From Erythrobacter sp. (GTDB taxonomy: Bacteria > Pseudomonadota > Alphaproteobacteria > Sphingomonadales > Sphingomonadaceae), in NCBI GenBank assembly GCA_025698865.1, contig JAILWQ010000007.1:1-64000 (forward strand): DNA of 64,000 nt, written 5' to 3'. Below are positions 7,269 through 15,441 of this stretch, in pieces. Position 1 is the first letter of the stretch. Each line of letters starts with the position of its first letter. A program made the translations under genes and the position numbers. Below the pieces are notes generated by a model. The model made no database searches and was not told where the DNA came from. It saw only the letters and a list, made by a program, of their open reading frames with translations.

Positions 7269-8225
7269 TCAGGTGGTTTCGATATCGGTCCGCGACGTGG
7301 TGTCGGTGCCGGTCGAGCCGAAGCCCCCGTAGCGATCGCTGCTGTCCTCGACGCGCAAATTGTTCTGCACATGGTTCACGCCCGAGATGTCGTGCGCGCA
7401 GTCTTCCGCACGGCGCTTGGCCACGCGACTCGTCACGGTTCCGTCGAGAGTGATCTCGTTGTTGTCGGCCGTGACGTTGATGTTGGTCGCATCGACACGT
7501 GGATCGTGGGTCAGCCGCTCGCAAACATCTTCGAGCAGCTTTTCGTTGGAGCGCTGGTAGTTCGCCGGGCCACGGCCACGGTGATCCATGCGCCGGCGGC
7601 GCTCGGCATCCTCGTCGCCGAACCAGCTCGCCACCTCGTCGCCGGCCTTTTCGAAGAAGCCGCGCTCGCTGTCGTTCCGATAGGAACTGTCGCGATCGTA
7701 GCGCGAACCGCCATAGGACCGGCCCTGCGAACCGTAACGCGAGCCGTAACCGCGATCGTAGTCCTGTCCGTAACCCTGGCTTCCGTAACCCTGGCCGTAG
7801 CCGCTGCCATACGAACCGCCGGACCAGTAATCGTCGTTCCGGTCGCGTCCCTGGCCGAACCGGTCGCTGCCGTACGAACCGCCACCGGATTGGTAATCGC
7901 GGCCATACTGTCCGCCGCCGAAGCGATCCTGCGAGCGGTTCATGCCGCTCGACCCGCGCCCGCCGAAGCGATCGTAATCGCTCGATTGCCGATCGCCGTA
8001 GCTCGAGGACGAATAGCGATCGCTGGAATAATCGTCGTCCCCGTACCGGCTCGGGTTGCTGCCATATTGGGAGCCGCCGCCTGAATAGCGGTCCTGACCA
8101 TAATCCTGATATTGCTGCGTCTGACGATTGCCGCGCTGCTGGTAGCTGCCGCGTCCAAAATCGTCCTGATCGTACTGGCTCTGGTTGCCGCGCTCGAAGC
8201 GGTCTCGCCGATTATCCTGTGCCAC
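7269..8225 (-). CDS. BON-domain protein with long Gly/Tyr/Ser/Arg-rich prion-like N-terminus
   Basis: The protein has 318 residues. Residues about 1-190 are low complexity, dominated by G, S, Y, D, R and Q in SYGS/YGQ/RYG repeats. A short amphipathic stretch (GFFEKAGDEVASWFGDED) follows, then a BON domain at about 230-300 (LLEDVCERLTHDPRVDATNINVTADNNEITLDGTV, HDISGVNHVQNNLRV). BON domains bind phospholipid or envelope partners and are common in osmotic-stress proteins such as OsmY. No signal peptide is visible, so the location is uncertain. The SWFGDEDAERRRRMDHRG linker is familiar from sphingomonad homologues; the extreme N-terminal repeat is likely variable between strains. Function unknown. 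Confidence 0.85.
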   Translation of the reverse strand: MAQDNRRDRFERGNQSQYDQDDFGRGSYQQRGNRQTQQYQDYGQDRYSGGGSQYGSNPSRYGDDDYSSDRYSSSSYGDRQSSDYDRFGGRGSSGMNRSQDRFGGGQYGRDYQSGGGSYGSDRFGQGRDRNDDYWSGGSYGSGYGQGYGSQGYGQDYDRGYGSRYGSQGRSYGGSRYDRDSSYRNDSERGFFEKAGDEVASWFGDEDAERRRRMDHRGRGPANYQRSNEKLLEDVCERLTHDPRVDATNINVTADNNEITLDGTVTSRVAKRRAEDCAHDISGVNHVQNNLRVEDSSDRYGGFGSTGTDTTSRTDIETT

Positions 8226-8531
8226 TACAAAATTCTCCTCTCGCCTGCCGCTTGTTGTTTCCGAGACAGGCCGGGCAGGTGGCCGTATCGGCGCTGGCGG
8301 GGCAGTCCCGCCTCTTCTCGATTAACGGCCAAACGAAAGAAGCGGCTGGCGGTTCGGCGCAGGGATGCAACGTTTGAACGGAAAATAAGCCCATGTAATA
8401 TATGATACTTCCGTGGTCATTGGCCACGAAGGACTCCGTCGTGGATTTGAAGGCGGTGTTGGCGCGCTGCTGCTCGCGGGGGCGAGATAGCAATTGACCG
8501 GCCTCTGCAGGGCGGCGAAGACCGCATTTCG
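8226..8531. other. Intergenic region between BON gene and helicase gene
   Basis: About 300 bases separate the divergent genes, and promoters for both should lie here. A short AT-rich patch around 8385-8405 is visible. No RNA gene, repeat or convincing small protein was seen. Confidence 0.4.
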
Positions 8532-10991
8532 ATGGCTGCTTCCGTCCCGTCCGAAATCGCCGAATGGTTCGCCGGTCGAGGCTGGCGCGTGCGCCGCCAT
8601 CAGAGCGAAATGCTGGCTGCGAGCGATGCCGGACGGCATGCCTTGCTGGTCGCCGATACGGGTGCGGGCAAGACGCTGGCGGGATTTCTCCCGACTCTCG
8701 CCGACTTCACGCAATCGCGGTTGCAGGGCGAGCAGCCGCCCGAGGGGCTGCACACGCTCTACGTCTCGCCACTCAAGGCGCTGGCGCATGACGTCCAGCG
8801 CAATCTGATCACGCCGATCGAGGAGATGGGGCTGCCGATCCGCGTCGAGACGCGCAGCGGCGACACGCCCTCCGACCGCAAGAAGCGCCAGCGCACCCGG
8901 CCGCCCCATGTCCTGCTGACGACGCCTGAAAGCCTGTCGCTCCTGCTCTCCTATCCCGACAGCATGGAGCTGTTTCGCGGGTTGAAACGCGTGGTGATCG
9001 ACGAGATTCACGCCTTCGCCACCGGCAAGCGCGGCGATCTTCTCGCGCTGGCCCTCTCGCGGTTGCAGGCGATCGCGCCGAAAATGCAGCGCGCGGCACT
9101 CTCCGCGACACTCGCCGATCCCGAATCCTTTCGCGAGTGGCTGGCGCCGTGGGGGGAGATCGACACGGTCGAACTGGTGAACGGGGAGCCGGGCGCCCCG
9201 GCGGAGGTGGAAATCCTCCTCCCGGTCGAGGAGCGCGTTCCGTGGGGCGGGCACGCGGCGACGTGGTCGATCCCGCAGCTTTACGAGATGATCCGGGAGA
9301 ACCGGACGACACTGGTCTTCACCAACACGCGCTTTCTGGCCGAATACATCTTCCAGAACCTGTGGGACGTGAACGAGGCGAACCTGCCGATCGGCGTGCA
9401 CCATGGCTCGCTGTCCAAGGAGGCGCGGCGCAAGGTCGAGGGCGCCATGGCGCGGGGCGAGCTGCGCGCGCTGGTGGCGACCGCCAGTCTCGACCTGGGG
9501 GTCGACTGGGGCGATATCGACCTGGTGGTGCAGATGGGCGCGCCCAAGGGATCGAGCCGGCTGCTCCAGCGGATCGGGCGCGCCAACCACCGGCTCGACC
9601 AGCCCAGCCGTGCGCTGCTGGTGCCGGGCAATCGCTTCGAGTTTCTCGAGGCGACCGCGGCCAAGGAAGCGGTCGACGAAGGGCAGCGCGACGGGGAAGA
9701 TTTCCGGCCCGGCGGGCTCGATGTGCTCGCCCAGCATGTGATGGCCTGCGCCTGCGCCGCGCCGTTCGAGGAACAGGCGCTGCTCGCCGAAATCCGCTCG
9801 AGCCTCGCCTATGCCTGGGTCGACGAGGAGGTGTGGCAGCGCGTGCTCTCCTTCGTCGAGAACGGCGGTTATTCCCTGCAAGCCTACGACAAGTTCAAGC
9901 GGATCGCGCGCGGGTCCGACGGCATCTGGCGGCTGACCCATCCCGAACAAGCAGCACGACACCGCCTGAACGCCGGGATCATCATCGATTCCGAAATGCT
10001 CGACGTGCGGATCGTCGCGGGGCGGAGCCGGGGCGGGCGCTCGCTCGGCAAGGTGGAGGAACGCTTCGCCGCCTCACTCAGCCCCGGCGACACCTTCGCC
10101 TTTGCGGGCATGAGCCTGGAGGTCGTGAAGCTGCAGGAGATGGAGGTGCTGGTCCGCGCGGCGAAGAAGGCCGCGATGATCCCGTCCTATGGCGGTCAGC
10201 GGCTTCCGCTTACGACCCATCTGGCGACGCGGGTGCGCGAGATGCTGGTCGACCGCGCTGGCTGGTCGCGCTTCCCCGACGATGTGCGCGAATGGCTGGA
10301 AGTGCAGGACTGGCGCTCGCAGATGCCGGGGCCGGACAGCCTGCTGGTCGAGAGCTTCCCCCATGCAGGCCGGGAATACACGGTCTATTACACGTTCATC
10401 GGCTGGAACGCGAACCAGTCGCTCGGGATGCTAATCACCAAGCGGATGGAGGATCGCGGGCTGATGCCGGGGGGCTTCGTCGCCAACGATTACTCGCTGG
10501 CGGTGTGGGGCCTGAAGCCGGTCACCGATCCCGCGCCGCTGCTGTCGCCCGACATTCTGACCGAGGAGTTCATCGACTGGGTGCAGGATTCGCACCTGTT
10601 GCGCCGCGCCTTTCGCGAGGTGGCGGTGATCGGCGGGCTGGTCGAGCGTCAGCATCCGGGCAAGCGCAAGAACGGCAAGCAGGTCACCTTCTCGACCGAC
10701 CTCATCTACGACGTGCTGCGCAAATACGAGCCCGATCATCTGCTGATCGAGGCGGCCTGGGCCGATGCGCGGGCGCGGATGACGGATGTCGGCCGGCTGG
10801 GCGATCTGCTCGACCGGGCGGCATCCGACCTCGTCCACGTCGAACTCGACCGGGTCAGTCCGCTGGCCGTGCCGGTGATGGTGATGATCGGACGGGAGGC
10901 GACCCCGCAGGGGCAGGCCGACGATGCTCTGTTGCTGGAGGCGGAAACGCTGGCGGGCGAGGCGATGCGGGTGACCGGCCTCCCCGACTGA
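8532..10991 (+). CDS. Lhr-family DEXH-box helicase (ligase-associated type)
   Basis: The 819-residue superfamily 2 helicase has Walker A ADTGAGKT (41-48), DEIH (157-160), motif III SATLAD (191-196), and motif VI RIGRANHR in the second RecA domain, followed by the Lhr winged-helix and core extension. Such proteins are annotated as ligase-associated DNA-damage-response helicases when they sit beside LigD-like ligase, metallo-beta-lactamase exonuclease and PdeM phosphoesterase genes. None of these is adjacent here. The likely role is 3'-5' unwinding in DNA repair. A perfect hairpin terminator follows the stop. Confidence 0.92.
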   Translation: MAASVPSEIAEWFAGRGWRVRRHQSEMLAASDAGRHALLVADTGAGKTLAGFLPTLADFTQSRLQGEQPPEGLHTLYVSPLKALAHDVQRNLITPIEEMGLPIRVETRSGDTPSDRKKRQRTRPPHVLLTTPESLSLLLSYPDSMELFRGLKRVVIDEIHAFATGKRGDLLALALSRLQAIAPKMQRAALSATLADPESFREWLAPWGEIDTVELVNGEPGAPAEVEILLPVEERVPWGGHAATWSIPQLYEMIRENRTTLVFTNTRFLAEYIFQNLWDVNEANLPIGVHHGSLSKEARRKVEGAMARGELRALVATASLDLGVDWGDIDLVVQMGAPKGSSRLLQRIGRANHRLDQPSRALLVPGNRFEFLEATAAKEAVDEGQRDGEDFRPGGLDVLAQHVMACACAAPFEEQALLAEIRSSLAYAWVDEEVWQRVLSFVENGGYSLQAYDKFKRIARGSDGIWRLTHPEQAARHRLNAGIIIDSEMLDVRIVAGRSRGGRSLGKVEERFAASLSPGDTFAFAGMSLEVVKLQEMEVLVRAAKKAAMIPSYGGQRLPLTTHLATRVREMLVDRAGWSRFPDDVREWLEVQDWRSQMPGPDSLLVESFPHAGREYTVYYTFIGWNANQSLGMLITKRMEDRGLMPGGFVANDYSLAVWGLKPVTDPAPLLSPDILTEEFIDWVQDSHLLRRAFREVAVIGGLVERQHPGKRKNGKQVTFSTDLIYDVLRKYEPDHLLIEAAWADARARMTDVGRLGDLLDRAASDLVHVELDRVSPLAVPVMVMIGREATPQGQADDALLLEAETLAGEAMRVTGLPD

Positions 10992-11013
10992 TCGCGCTTG
11001 CGGCGGGCATGAA

Positions 11014-11041
11014 AAAAGGGGCGGATCACTCCGCCCCTTTT
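11014..11041. terminator. Bidirectional terminator between helicase and exbD
   Basis: GGGGCGG (11018-11024) and CCGCCCC (11031-11037) form a stem flanked by AAAA on the left and TTTT on the right, with an AAAA/TTTT extension of the pairing. Convergent genes lie on both sides, so it can stop transcription in both directions. Confidence 0.85.
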
Positions 11042-11070
11042 CCTGATTTCGCGATGAAGCGAGGTGGTTC

Positions 11071-11508
11071 TTACTGAACCGACCCGAAGGTCCGGTACCG
11101 TTCGTTCCCGACGAAGCCGAAGGCGGTGACGCCGCTCGCCTTGATGATGTTGAGCACGCGGGCCGAGCTTTCGTAGCTCGCCAGAGCCTCGGGTTCGAAC
11201 TGCAGTTCGGGTTCCGGCGTGATCGTCAGCGTCTGCTGGAGCAGCGTGACGAGCTGGCCTTCGTTGATCGGATTGCCGTTCCACAGGATCTCGTCGGTCT
11301 GGGTGACGATGAGCTTGTTCTTGTCCGGCTCCACGATCACGTCGGGCGGAGTGGGGTTGGGCTGCGGAAGATCGATGTTCACCGCGTGGGTGGCCACCGG
11401 GATGGTGATGATGAACATGATGAGCAGCACGAGCAGGACGTCGATCAACGGCGTCATGTTCATGTCGATCATCGGTGCGCCATCGTCGCTGCCGCCTGAC
11501 ATTGCCAT
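11071..11508 (-). CDS. exbD: Biopolymer transport protein ExbD (second copy)
   Basis: The 145-residue protein has the ExbD/TolR architecture: a short cytoplasmic N-terminus, one transmembrane helix (about 18-40, following MIDMNMTPLIDVLLVLLI, with the proton-path Asp in PLIDV), and a periplasmic domain. With ExbB it uses the proton motive force to energise TonB. It is the last gene of tonB-exbB-exbD-exbD, 50 bases after the first exbD. Two differing ExbD copies in one operon are usual in sphingomonads and may form a heteromer. Confidence 0.93.
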   Translation of the reverse strand: MAMSGGSDDGAPMIDMNMTPLIDVLLVLLIMFIITIPVATHAVNIDLPQPNPTPPDVIVEPDKNKLIVTQTDEILWNGNPINEGQLVTLLQQTLTITPEPELQFEPEALASYESSARVLNIIKASGVTAFGFVGNERYRTFGSVQ

Positions 11509-11558
11509 GGTGGGTTACTCCTGACTTTCTTGCGCTACCGCTCTGGTCCCCGAAGGGA

Positions 11559-12089
11559 TCAGGCGTTCGGGTCGACCGGGTTGGAGATGAAGCCGACGGT
11601 GGGATAGCCCGCCGCCTGGACGTTGTAGATCGCCCCCGCGACGCACGACCAAGGTGCGTTCACGTCGCCGCGAATATGGACCTGCGGAATCTTCTCCGGG
11701 TCGTTCATGATGGCTTCCGGACCGCCGGCGCGCTGGACGATGGCGTCGAGACGCTCGAACGATTCATCGTAGAGCTCTTCCGAGGTCACCGGCGTGATGT
11801 TGTTGAAGTACACGCGGCACTGCCCGTTGCGGGTGGCACCCTCGTATCCCGGCTCGCCGGCGCTGCGGCCGGCCGCATCGGTGGTGCTGACCGTCAGCAA
11901 CAGGTTCTCGACCTTGTCTTCCGATTCGACCGATTCGAAAACCGGGATCCGCAGCTTCTCGATCGTCTGGATCGCGACCGGAACCGCGATGAGAAAGATG
12001 ATCAGGAGAACCAGCATCACGTCCACCAGGGGCGTGGTGTTGATGTCCGACATCGGGGTCTCTGCGCCGCCGCCTACTGCAACCGCCAT
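11559..12089 (-). CDS. exbD: Biopolymer transport protein ExbD (first copy)
   Basis: The 176-residue ExbD/TolR-type protein has DINTTPLVDVMLVLLIIFLI (about 15-34) carrying the conserved membrane Asp, and a longer periplasmic domain than its downstream paralogue, with an inserted Gly/Asn-rich segment and two cysteines (NGQC, WSC) that could form a disulfide. It sits between exbB and the second exbD on the same strand with short gaps. Role: coupling the proton gradient to TonB-dependent uptake. Confidence 0.93.
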   Translation of the reverse strand: MAVAVGGGAETPMSDINTTPLVDVMLVLLIIFLIAVPVAIQTIEKLRIPVFESVESEDKVENLLLTVSTTDAAGRSAGEPGYEGATRNGQCRVYFNNITPVTSEELYDESFERLDAIVQRAGGPEAIMNDPEKIPQVHIRGDVNAPWSCVAGAIYNVQAAGYPTVGFISNPVDPNA

Positions 12090-12174
12090 GGTTTATCCTA
12101 TCCGTAAGGTCTTGTTTCGTGTCGAAGCGGCGGGGCCGGCCGGCCTGACGGATGGCCGGCCCCGCGCGAGTATC

Positions 12175-13008
12175 TTAGCGCTTGGTCGTGGTGGTCGTGG
12201 TGGTGGTGCGCGCCGTGGTCGTGCCGGCCGGTGCGGCCGCCGACGTGCCGGTGGTCGGCGTCTTGGTGGCCTTGGCCGCCTGCGCGGTCGAGGTCGCCGT
12301 CATCGGTTCCGGCTTGACCGCACCGTTCGAGCTGATGTTGGCCAGCAGAGCGGTCGAGAAGCCCGACAGACGCTCGGAGATCCGCTTGTTACGGTTCTGC
12401 AGGTAGTTGTAGGCGAACACCGCGGGAACGGCGACGAGCAGACCGATCGCGGTCATGATCAGCGCTTCACCGACCGGGCCGGCGACCTTGTCGATCGAGG
12501 CGGAACCGGCGAGGCCGATGTTGATCAGTGCGCGGTAGATACCGATAACCGTACCGAGCAGGCCGACGAAGGGCGCGGTCGCGCCAACCGTGGCGAGGAA
12601 CGGCAGGCCGCCGGAGAGGCGGGCGTTGATCGCGGCTTCCGAACGCGCGAGCGAGCCGTGCAGCCAGTCATGCGCCTCGAGGCTGTCGCCCATCTTGGTG
12701 TGGGTGTTGCGGGCTTCCGTCGCGTCGTCGACGAGCTGGCGCCACGCGCTGTTCTTCTCGAGCTTCTTGGCACCTTCGTCGAGGGTGTTGGCGCGCCAGA
12801 AACCGCTCTGCACGGTCTTGTACTGCCGCATGATCTTGTTCTGCTCGAAGATCTTGGTGAACAGGATGTAGAACGAGCCGATCGACATGATGACGAGCAC
12901 GCCGAAGATCGACCAGGCGATGATGCCGCCCTGTTCCATCGCTTCCAGGAAACCGAATTGGTTCTGCGGGGCCGCTTCCCCGGCGACTGCAAGAATGTTG
13001 GTAATCAT
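12175..13008 (-). CDS. exbB: MotA/TolQ/ExbB proton channel family protein
   Basis: The 277-residue protein has an N-terminal hydrophobic helix (about 29-50) and the C-terminal ExbB signature (VGATAPFVGLLGTVIGIYRAL, then VGEALIMTAIGLLVAVPAVFAYNYL), which holds the two pore-lining helices. The C-terminus is an unusual Ala/Thr-rich tail with a run of threonines before KR. It lies between tonB and exbD in one operon. It forms the inner-membrane motor with ExbD that drives TonB. Confidence 0.94.
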   Translation of the reverse strand: MITNILAVAGEAAPQNQFGFLEAMEQGGIIAWSIFGVLVIMSIGSFYILFTKIFEQNKIMRQYKTVQSGFWRANTLDEGAKKLEKNSAWRQLVDDATEARNTHTKMGDSLEAHDWLHGSLARSEAAINARLSGGLPFLATVGATAPFVGLLGTVIGIYRALINIGLAGSASIDKVAGPVGEALIMTAIGLLVAVPAVFAYNYLQNRNKRISERLSGFSTALLANISSNGAVKPEPMTATSTAQAAKATKTPTTGTSAAAPAGTTTARTTTTTTTTKR

Positions 13009-13058
13009 AGCGAATGTTCCTCTTGAAAATTCTGAACCTTGTTAACCGGTGATCGCGA

Positions 13059-13748
13059 TCAGTCCGGCAGCACGTAGCGAATGGACTGCGACAGGGTGTC
13101 CGAGATCGGATTGCCTGCCGCGTTCAGGGCCGGCCTGTAGCGTGCGTAACGCTGCATGCCGCGACATGCCGCATCGTCGAGCGAACTGGATCCCGAGCCG
13201 CCCGTGACCGTGCAGGATTCCACACGTCCGTTGGCACCGACCGTGATTCGCATCGTGACCGTACCCTGTTCCTCGCGCCGATAGGCAGCGGAGGGGTAGT
13301 CGGCCTGGATCTGCCCGGCCCAGCGGCCCTGGTTCTCCGGCGAAGCGCCACGAGCCTGCGAAGGCGGGGGCGGCGGTGCGGGCGGGGGAGCCGGCGGCGC
13401 GATCGGCGCGGGCGGCGGGATCCGGATCGCCGGCGGTGCGGGCGGCGGGATCGTCTGCTGCGTCCGGATCGGAGGCGGCGTCGTCGCGATATTCATCGGC
13501 GGCGGCGGCGCGACCGGCGGCGGAGGCGCGGTTTCCGGCTGCGGTTCCGGCGGCGGCGGCGGTTCGTCCTCCGGCGGCGGGGGCGGCGGCTCCTCGATGT
13601 CTACCGTCGTCACGCGTTCCAGAACCTTCGTCGCCGCCTCGTAGGCGAGACCGGTAATGAGCGCGTAGCCGAGGGCGACATGGATGAGGCCCACAATGAT
13701 GATCGCAATAACGCGATTGCCGCTCATCTGTTGGTCAGCATAAGCCAT
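13059..13748 (-). CDS. tonB: Energy transducer TonB
   Basis: The 229-residue protein has one N-terminal transmembrane anchor (about 12-34), a proline-rich periplasmic spacer with PPPPP/PEPQP repeats (about 50-135), and a C-terminal TonB domain (about 140-229; GRVESCTVTGGSGSSSLDDAACR, then RYARYRPAL). It transmits energy from ExbB/ExbD to outer-membrane receptors for iron chelates, vitamins and sugars. It is the first gene of the operon. Upstream lie some 360 bases of intergenic DNA that should contain the promoter. No TonB-dependent receptor is in the window. Confidence 0.95.
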   Translation of the reverse strand: MAYADQQMSGNRVIAIIIVGLIHVALGYALITGLAYEAATKVLERVTTVDIEEPPPPPPEDEPPPPPEPQPETAPPPPVAPPPPMNIATTPPPIRTQQTIPPPAPPAIRIPPPAPIAPPAPPPAPPPPPSQARGASPENQGRWAGQIQADYPSAAYRREEQGTVTMRITVGANGRVESCTVTGGSGSSSLDDAACRGMQRYARYRPALNAAGNPISDTLSQSIRYVLPD

Positions 13749-14108
13749 TCGGTCGCATCACTCCATCGTCCGTGCCGGTCATCCCGGCACCTTGACCCGT
13801 ACACCGCCTGAACAAGCGGCGCGTTTTTAAACGATGCCACGGAAAGGGTCCTAATCAAGGTTAATGACGGCTGGACACCGCACCAATTTCCCCGATCGGT
13901 CCCCACCGAACATCCCGGGTTGCCGCAGGGGCCACCCGGTTTCCGCGGTCTTTAGCCATCAACTTTGCCGTTACGCAAACCCTTTGTGGACCGGAGGGCG
14001 GGTTAAGGGCGAATTCAGCAGGCGCCGGCGAAACATCGTTGCAGACCGTGCGCCGCAATGGCTTTAGGCACGTATCGCACAATCCAGCCGGAGGGGCACC
14101 GCATTCCC
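13749..14108. other. Intergenic region between tonB and a secreted protein gene
   Basis: About 360 bases separate the divergent genes. Promoters for both must lie here. The first 110 bases include an AT-rich patch near 13820-13865 before the tonB start. I saw no Fur-like palindrome that I would defend, no RNA gene and no convincing small frame. Confidence 0.4.
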
Positions 14109-14963
14109 ATGACATCCCGCAAGACCATCGCCTGGCTCGCACCGCTGGCGCTCGCCGCCCTCGCGCCCATGGCCCATGCCCAGCCGTCCGCCGGTGCGGC
14201 ACCGGGCACAGCGTCGGCCGGGGCACTAACCTATGCCGACCTCGTCGACCTCTCCGAAGCGGCGCCACTGGTGCTGCGCGCCCGGATCGTCGACCAGGCG
14301 ACGGTGAAGCCGGAACGCGCGCCGGGTCTCGCTGCCGGTCATGCGCGCCTCTACATCGAGGCGGAAACGCAGGCGCTTCTCGCCGGCAACGCCCCGGTGG
14401 GCGAATCGCTGCGCTATCTGGTCGACGTGCCGGTCGATGCGAAGGGCAAGCCGCCCAAGCTGAAGAAGAGCCAGGTGCTGCTCTTCGCGCGTCCCGGACA
14501 GCGGCCGGCCGAAATCCAGCTGATCGATCCGCATGCCCAGCTCGCCTATACGCCCGCGCTCGAGGCGCGCCTGCGCCCGGTGCTCGAGCAGCTGGCGGCC
14601 GCGGACAAGCCGCCGGTCGTGACCGGCGTGCGCGACGCGCTGTCGGTGGCGGGCAATCTGGCCGGGGAATCGGAAACGCAGCTCTTTCTCGCCACGAAAA
14701 GCGGCGACCCCGTCTCGATCACCGTGACGCGCCGTCCCGGGCAGCGTCCCTTCTGGGGCGCATCCTGGAGCGAGCTGGTCGACCAGTCCGCCCGGCCGCC
14801 GCAGCCCGAGACGCTCGGCTGGTACCGCCTCGCCTGCACTCTGCCGCAAAGTCTGCCGCAGGGCGCCAATCTGGCGCGCGATGCCGCCAGCAGGGCCCGC
14901 GCGGCGGAGGATTACGCCTTCGTCCTCCACCAGCTCGGCCCCTGCACGCGCTCGCGCGGCTGA
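14109..14963 (+). CDS. Exported protein of unknown function
   Basis: The 284-residue protein begins with a classic signal peptide (MTSRKTIAWLAPLALAALAP, cleavage after AHA). The ATG at 14109 is chosen because the signal sequence starts there and a GGAGGGG ribosome site lies at 14090-14096; an ATG at 14058 would add an unlikely leader. The mature part, rich in Ala/Pro/Leu, has no motif I recognise. Two cysteines lie near the C-terminus (ACTLPQS, GPCTRS). It precedes the thioesterase gene on the same strand. I expect a periplasmic protein conserved in sphingomonads. Confidence 0.7.
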   Translation: MTSRKTIAWLAPLALAALAPMAHAQPSAGAAPGTASAGALTYADLVDLSEAAPLVLRARIVDQATVKPERAPGLAAGHARLYIEAETQALLAGNAPVGESLRYLVDVPVDAKGKPPKLKKSQVLLFARPGQRPAEIQLIDPHAQLAYTPALEARLRPVLEQLAAADKPPVVTGVRDALSVAGNLAGESETQLFLATKSGDPVSITVTRRPGQRPFWGASWSELVDQSARPPQPETLGWYRLACTLPQSLPQGANLARDAASRARAAEDYAFVLHQLGPCTRSRG

Positions 14964-15012
14964 CCGACAAACCGCTTTCCCATGGCCCGCGCGCTTTGCT
15001 AGGCGCGCGGCC

Positions 15013-15441
15013 ATGTCCAGCGCTTTCACTCACCGTTTCCGCGTCCGCTACGCCGAAGTCGATCCTCAGGCGATCGTCTTCAATTCGCGCTATCTCGAAT
15101 ATGCCGACCTGATGGTCAGCGAATTCTTCCGCGACCGCCACGATCACGGCCTGCCCCGCGATGCCGAGTTCCACATCCGCAAGGCGGAGGTCGACTATCG
15201 CGCGCCGATCCGGTTCGACGAGCTGATCGAGGGACGCCTCGTGGTCGAGCGGATCGGCGGATCGAGCATGGTCATGCGCATCGAGCTGCACGGAACGCAG
15301 TCGACGGCCGGCGAGGACCATCGCGCCACCATCCTGCTGACACAGGTTCACGTGGATCTGGCACAAGGCGGGTCCCGGCGTATTCCCGATGCGGTGCGAG
15401 AAGCGTTCGGTTTCCCGATCGGGGAGAGCGTCGATGCCTGA
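15013..15441 (+). CDS. Acyl-CoA thioesterase, 4-hydroxybenzoyl-CoA thioesterase/YbgC type
   Basis: The 142-residue hotdog-fold protein contains RVRYAEVDPQAIVFNSRYLEYAD (about 9-31), the active-site region of the YbgC/FadM group with the catalytic Asp in EVD. Such enzymes hydrolyse acyl-CoA thioesters in the cytoplasm. Its stop overlaps the start of hom by eight bases (ATGCCTGA), so the two are co-translated, although no metabolic link is obvious. Confidence 0.88.
   Translation: MSSAFTHRFRVRYAEVDPQAIVFNSRYLEYADLMVSEFFRDRHDHGLPRDAEFHIRKAEVDYRAPIRFDELIEGRLVVERIGGSSMVMRIELHGTQSTAGEDHRATILLTQVHVDLAQGGSRRIPDAVREAFGFPIGESVDA

Noticed and set aside
8322..9962. A 546-codon open frame on the minus strand
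   Set aside because: It is antisense to the Lhr-type helicase, whose motifs are unambiguous; the shadow protein has no domain pattern.
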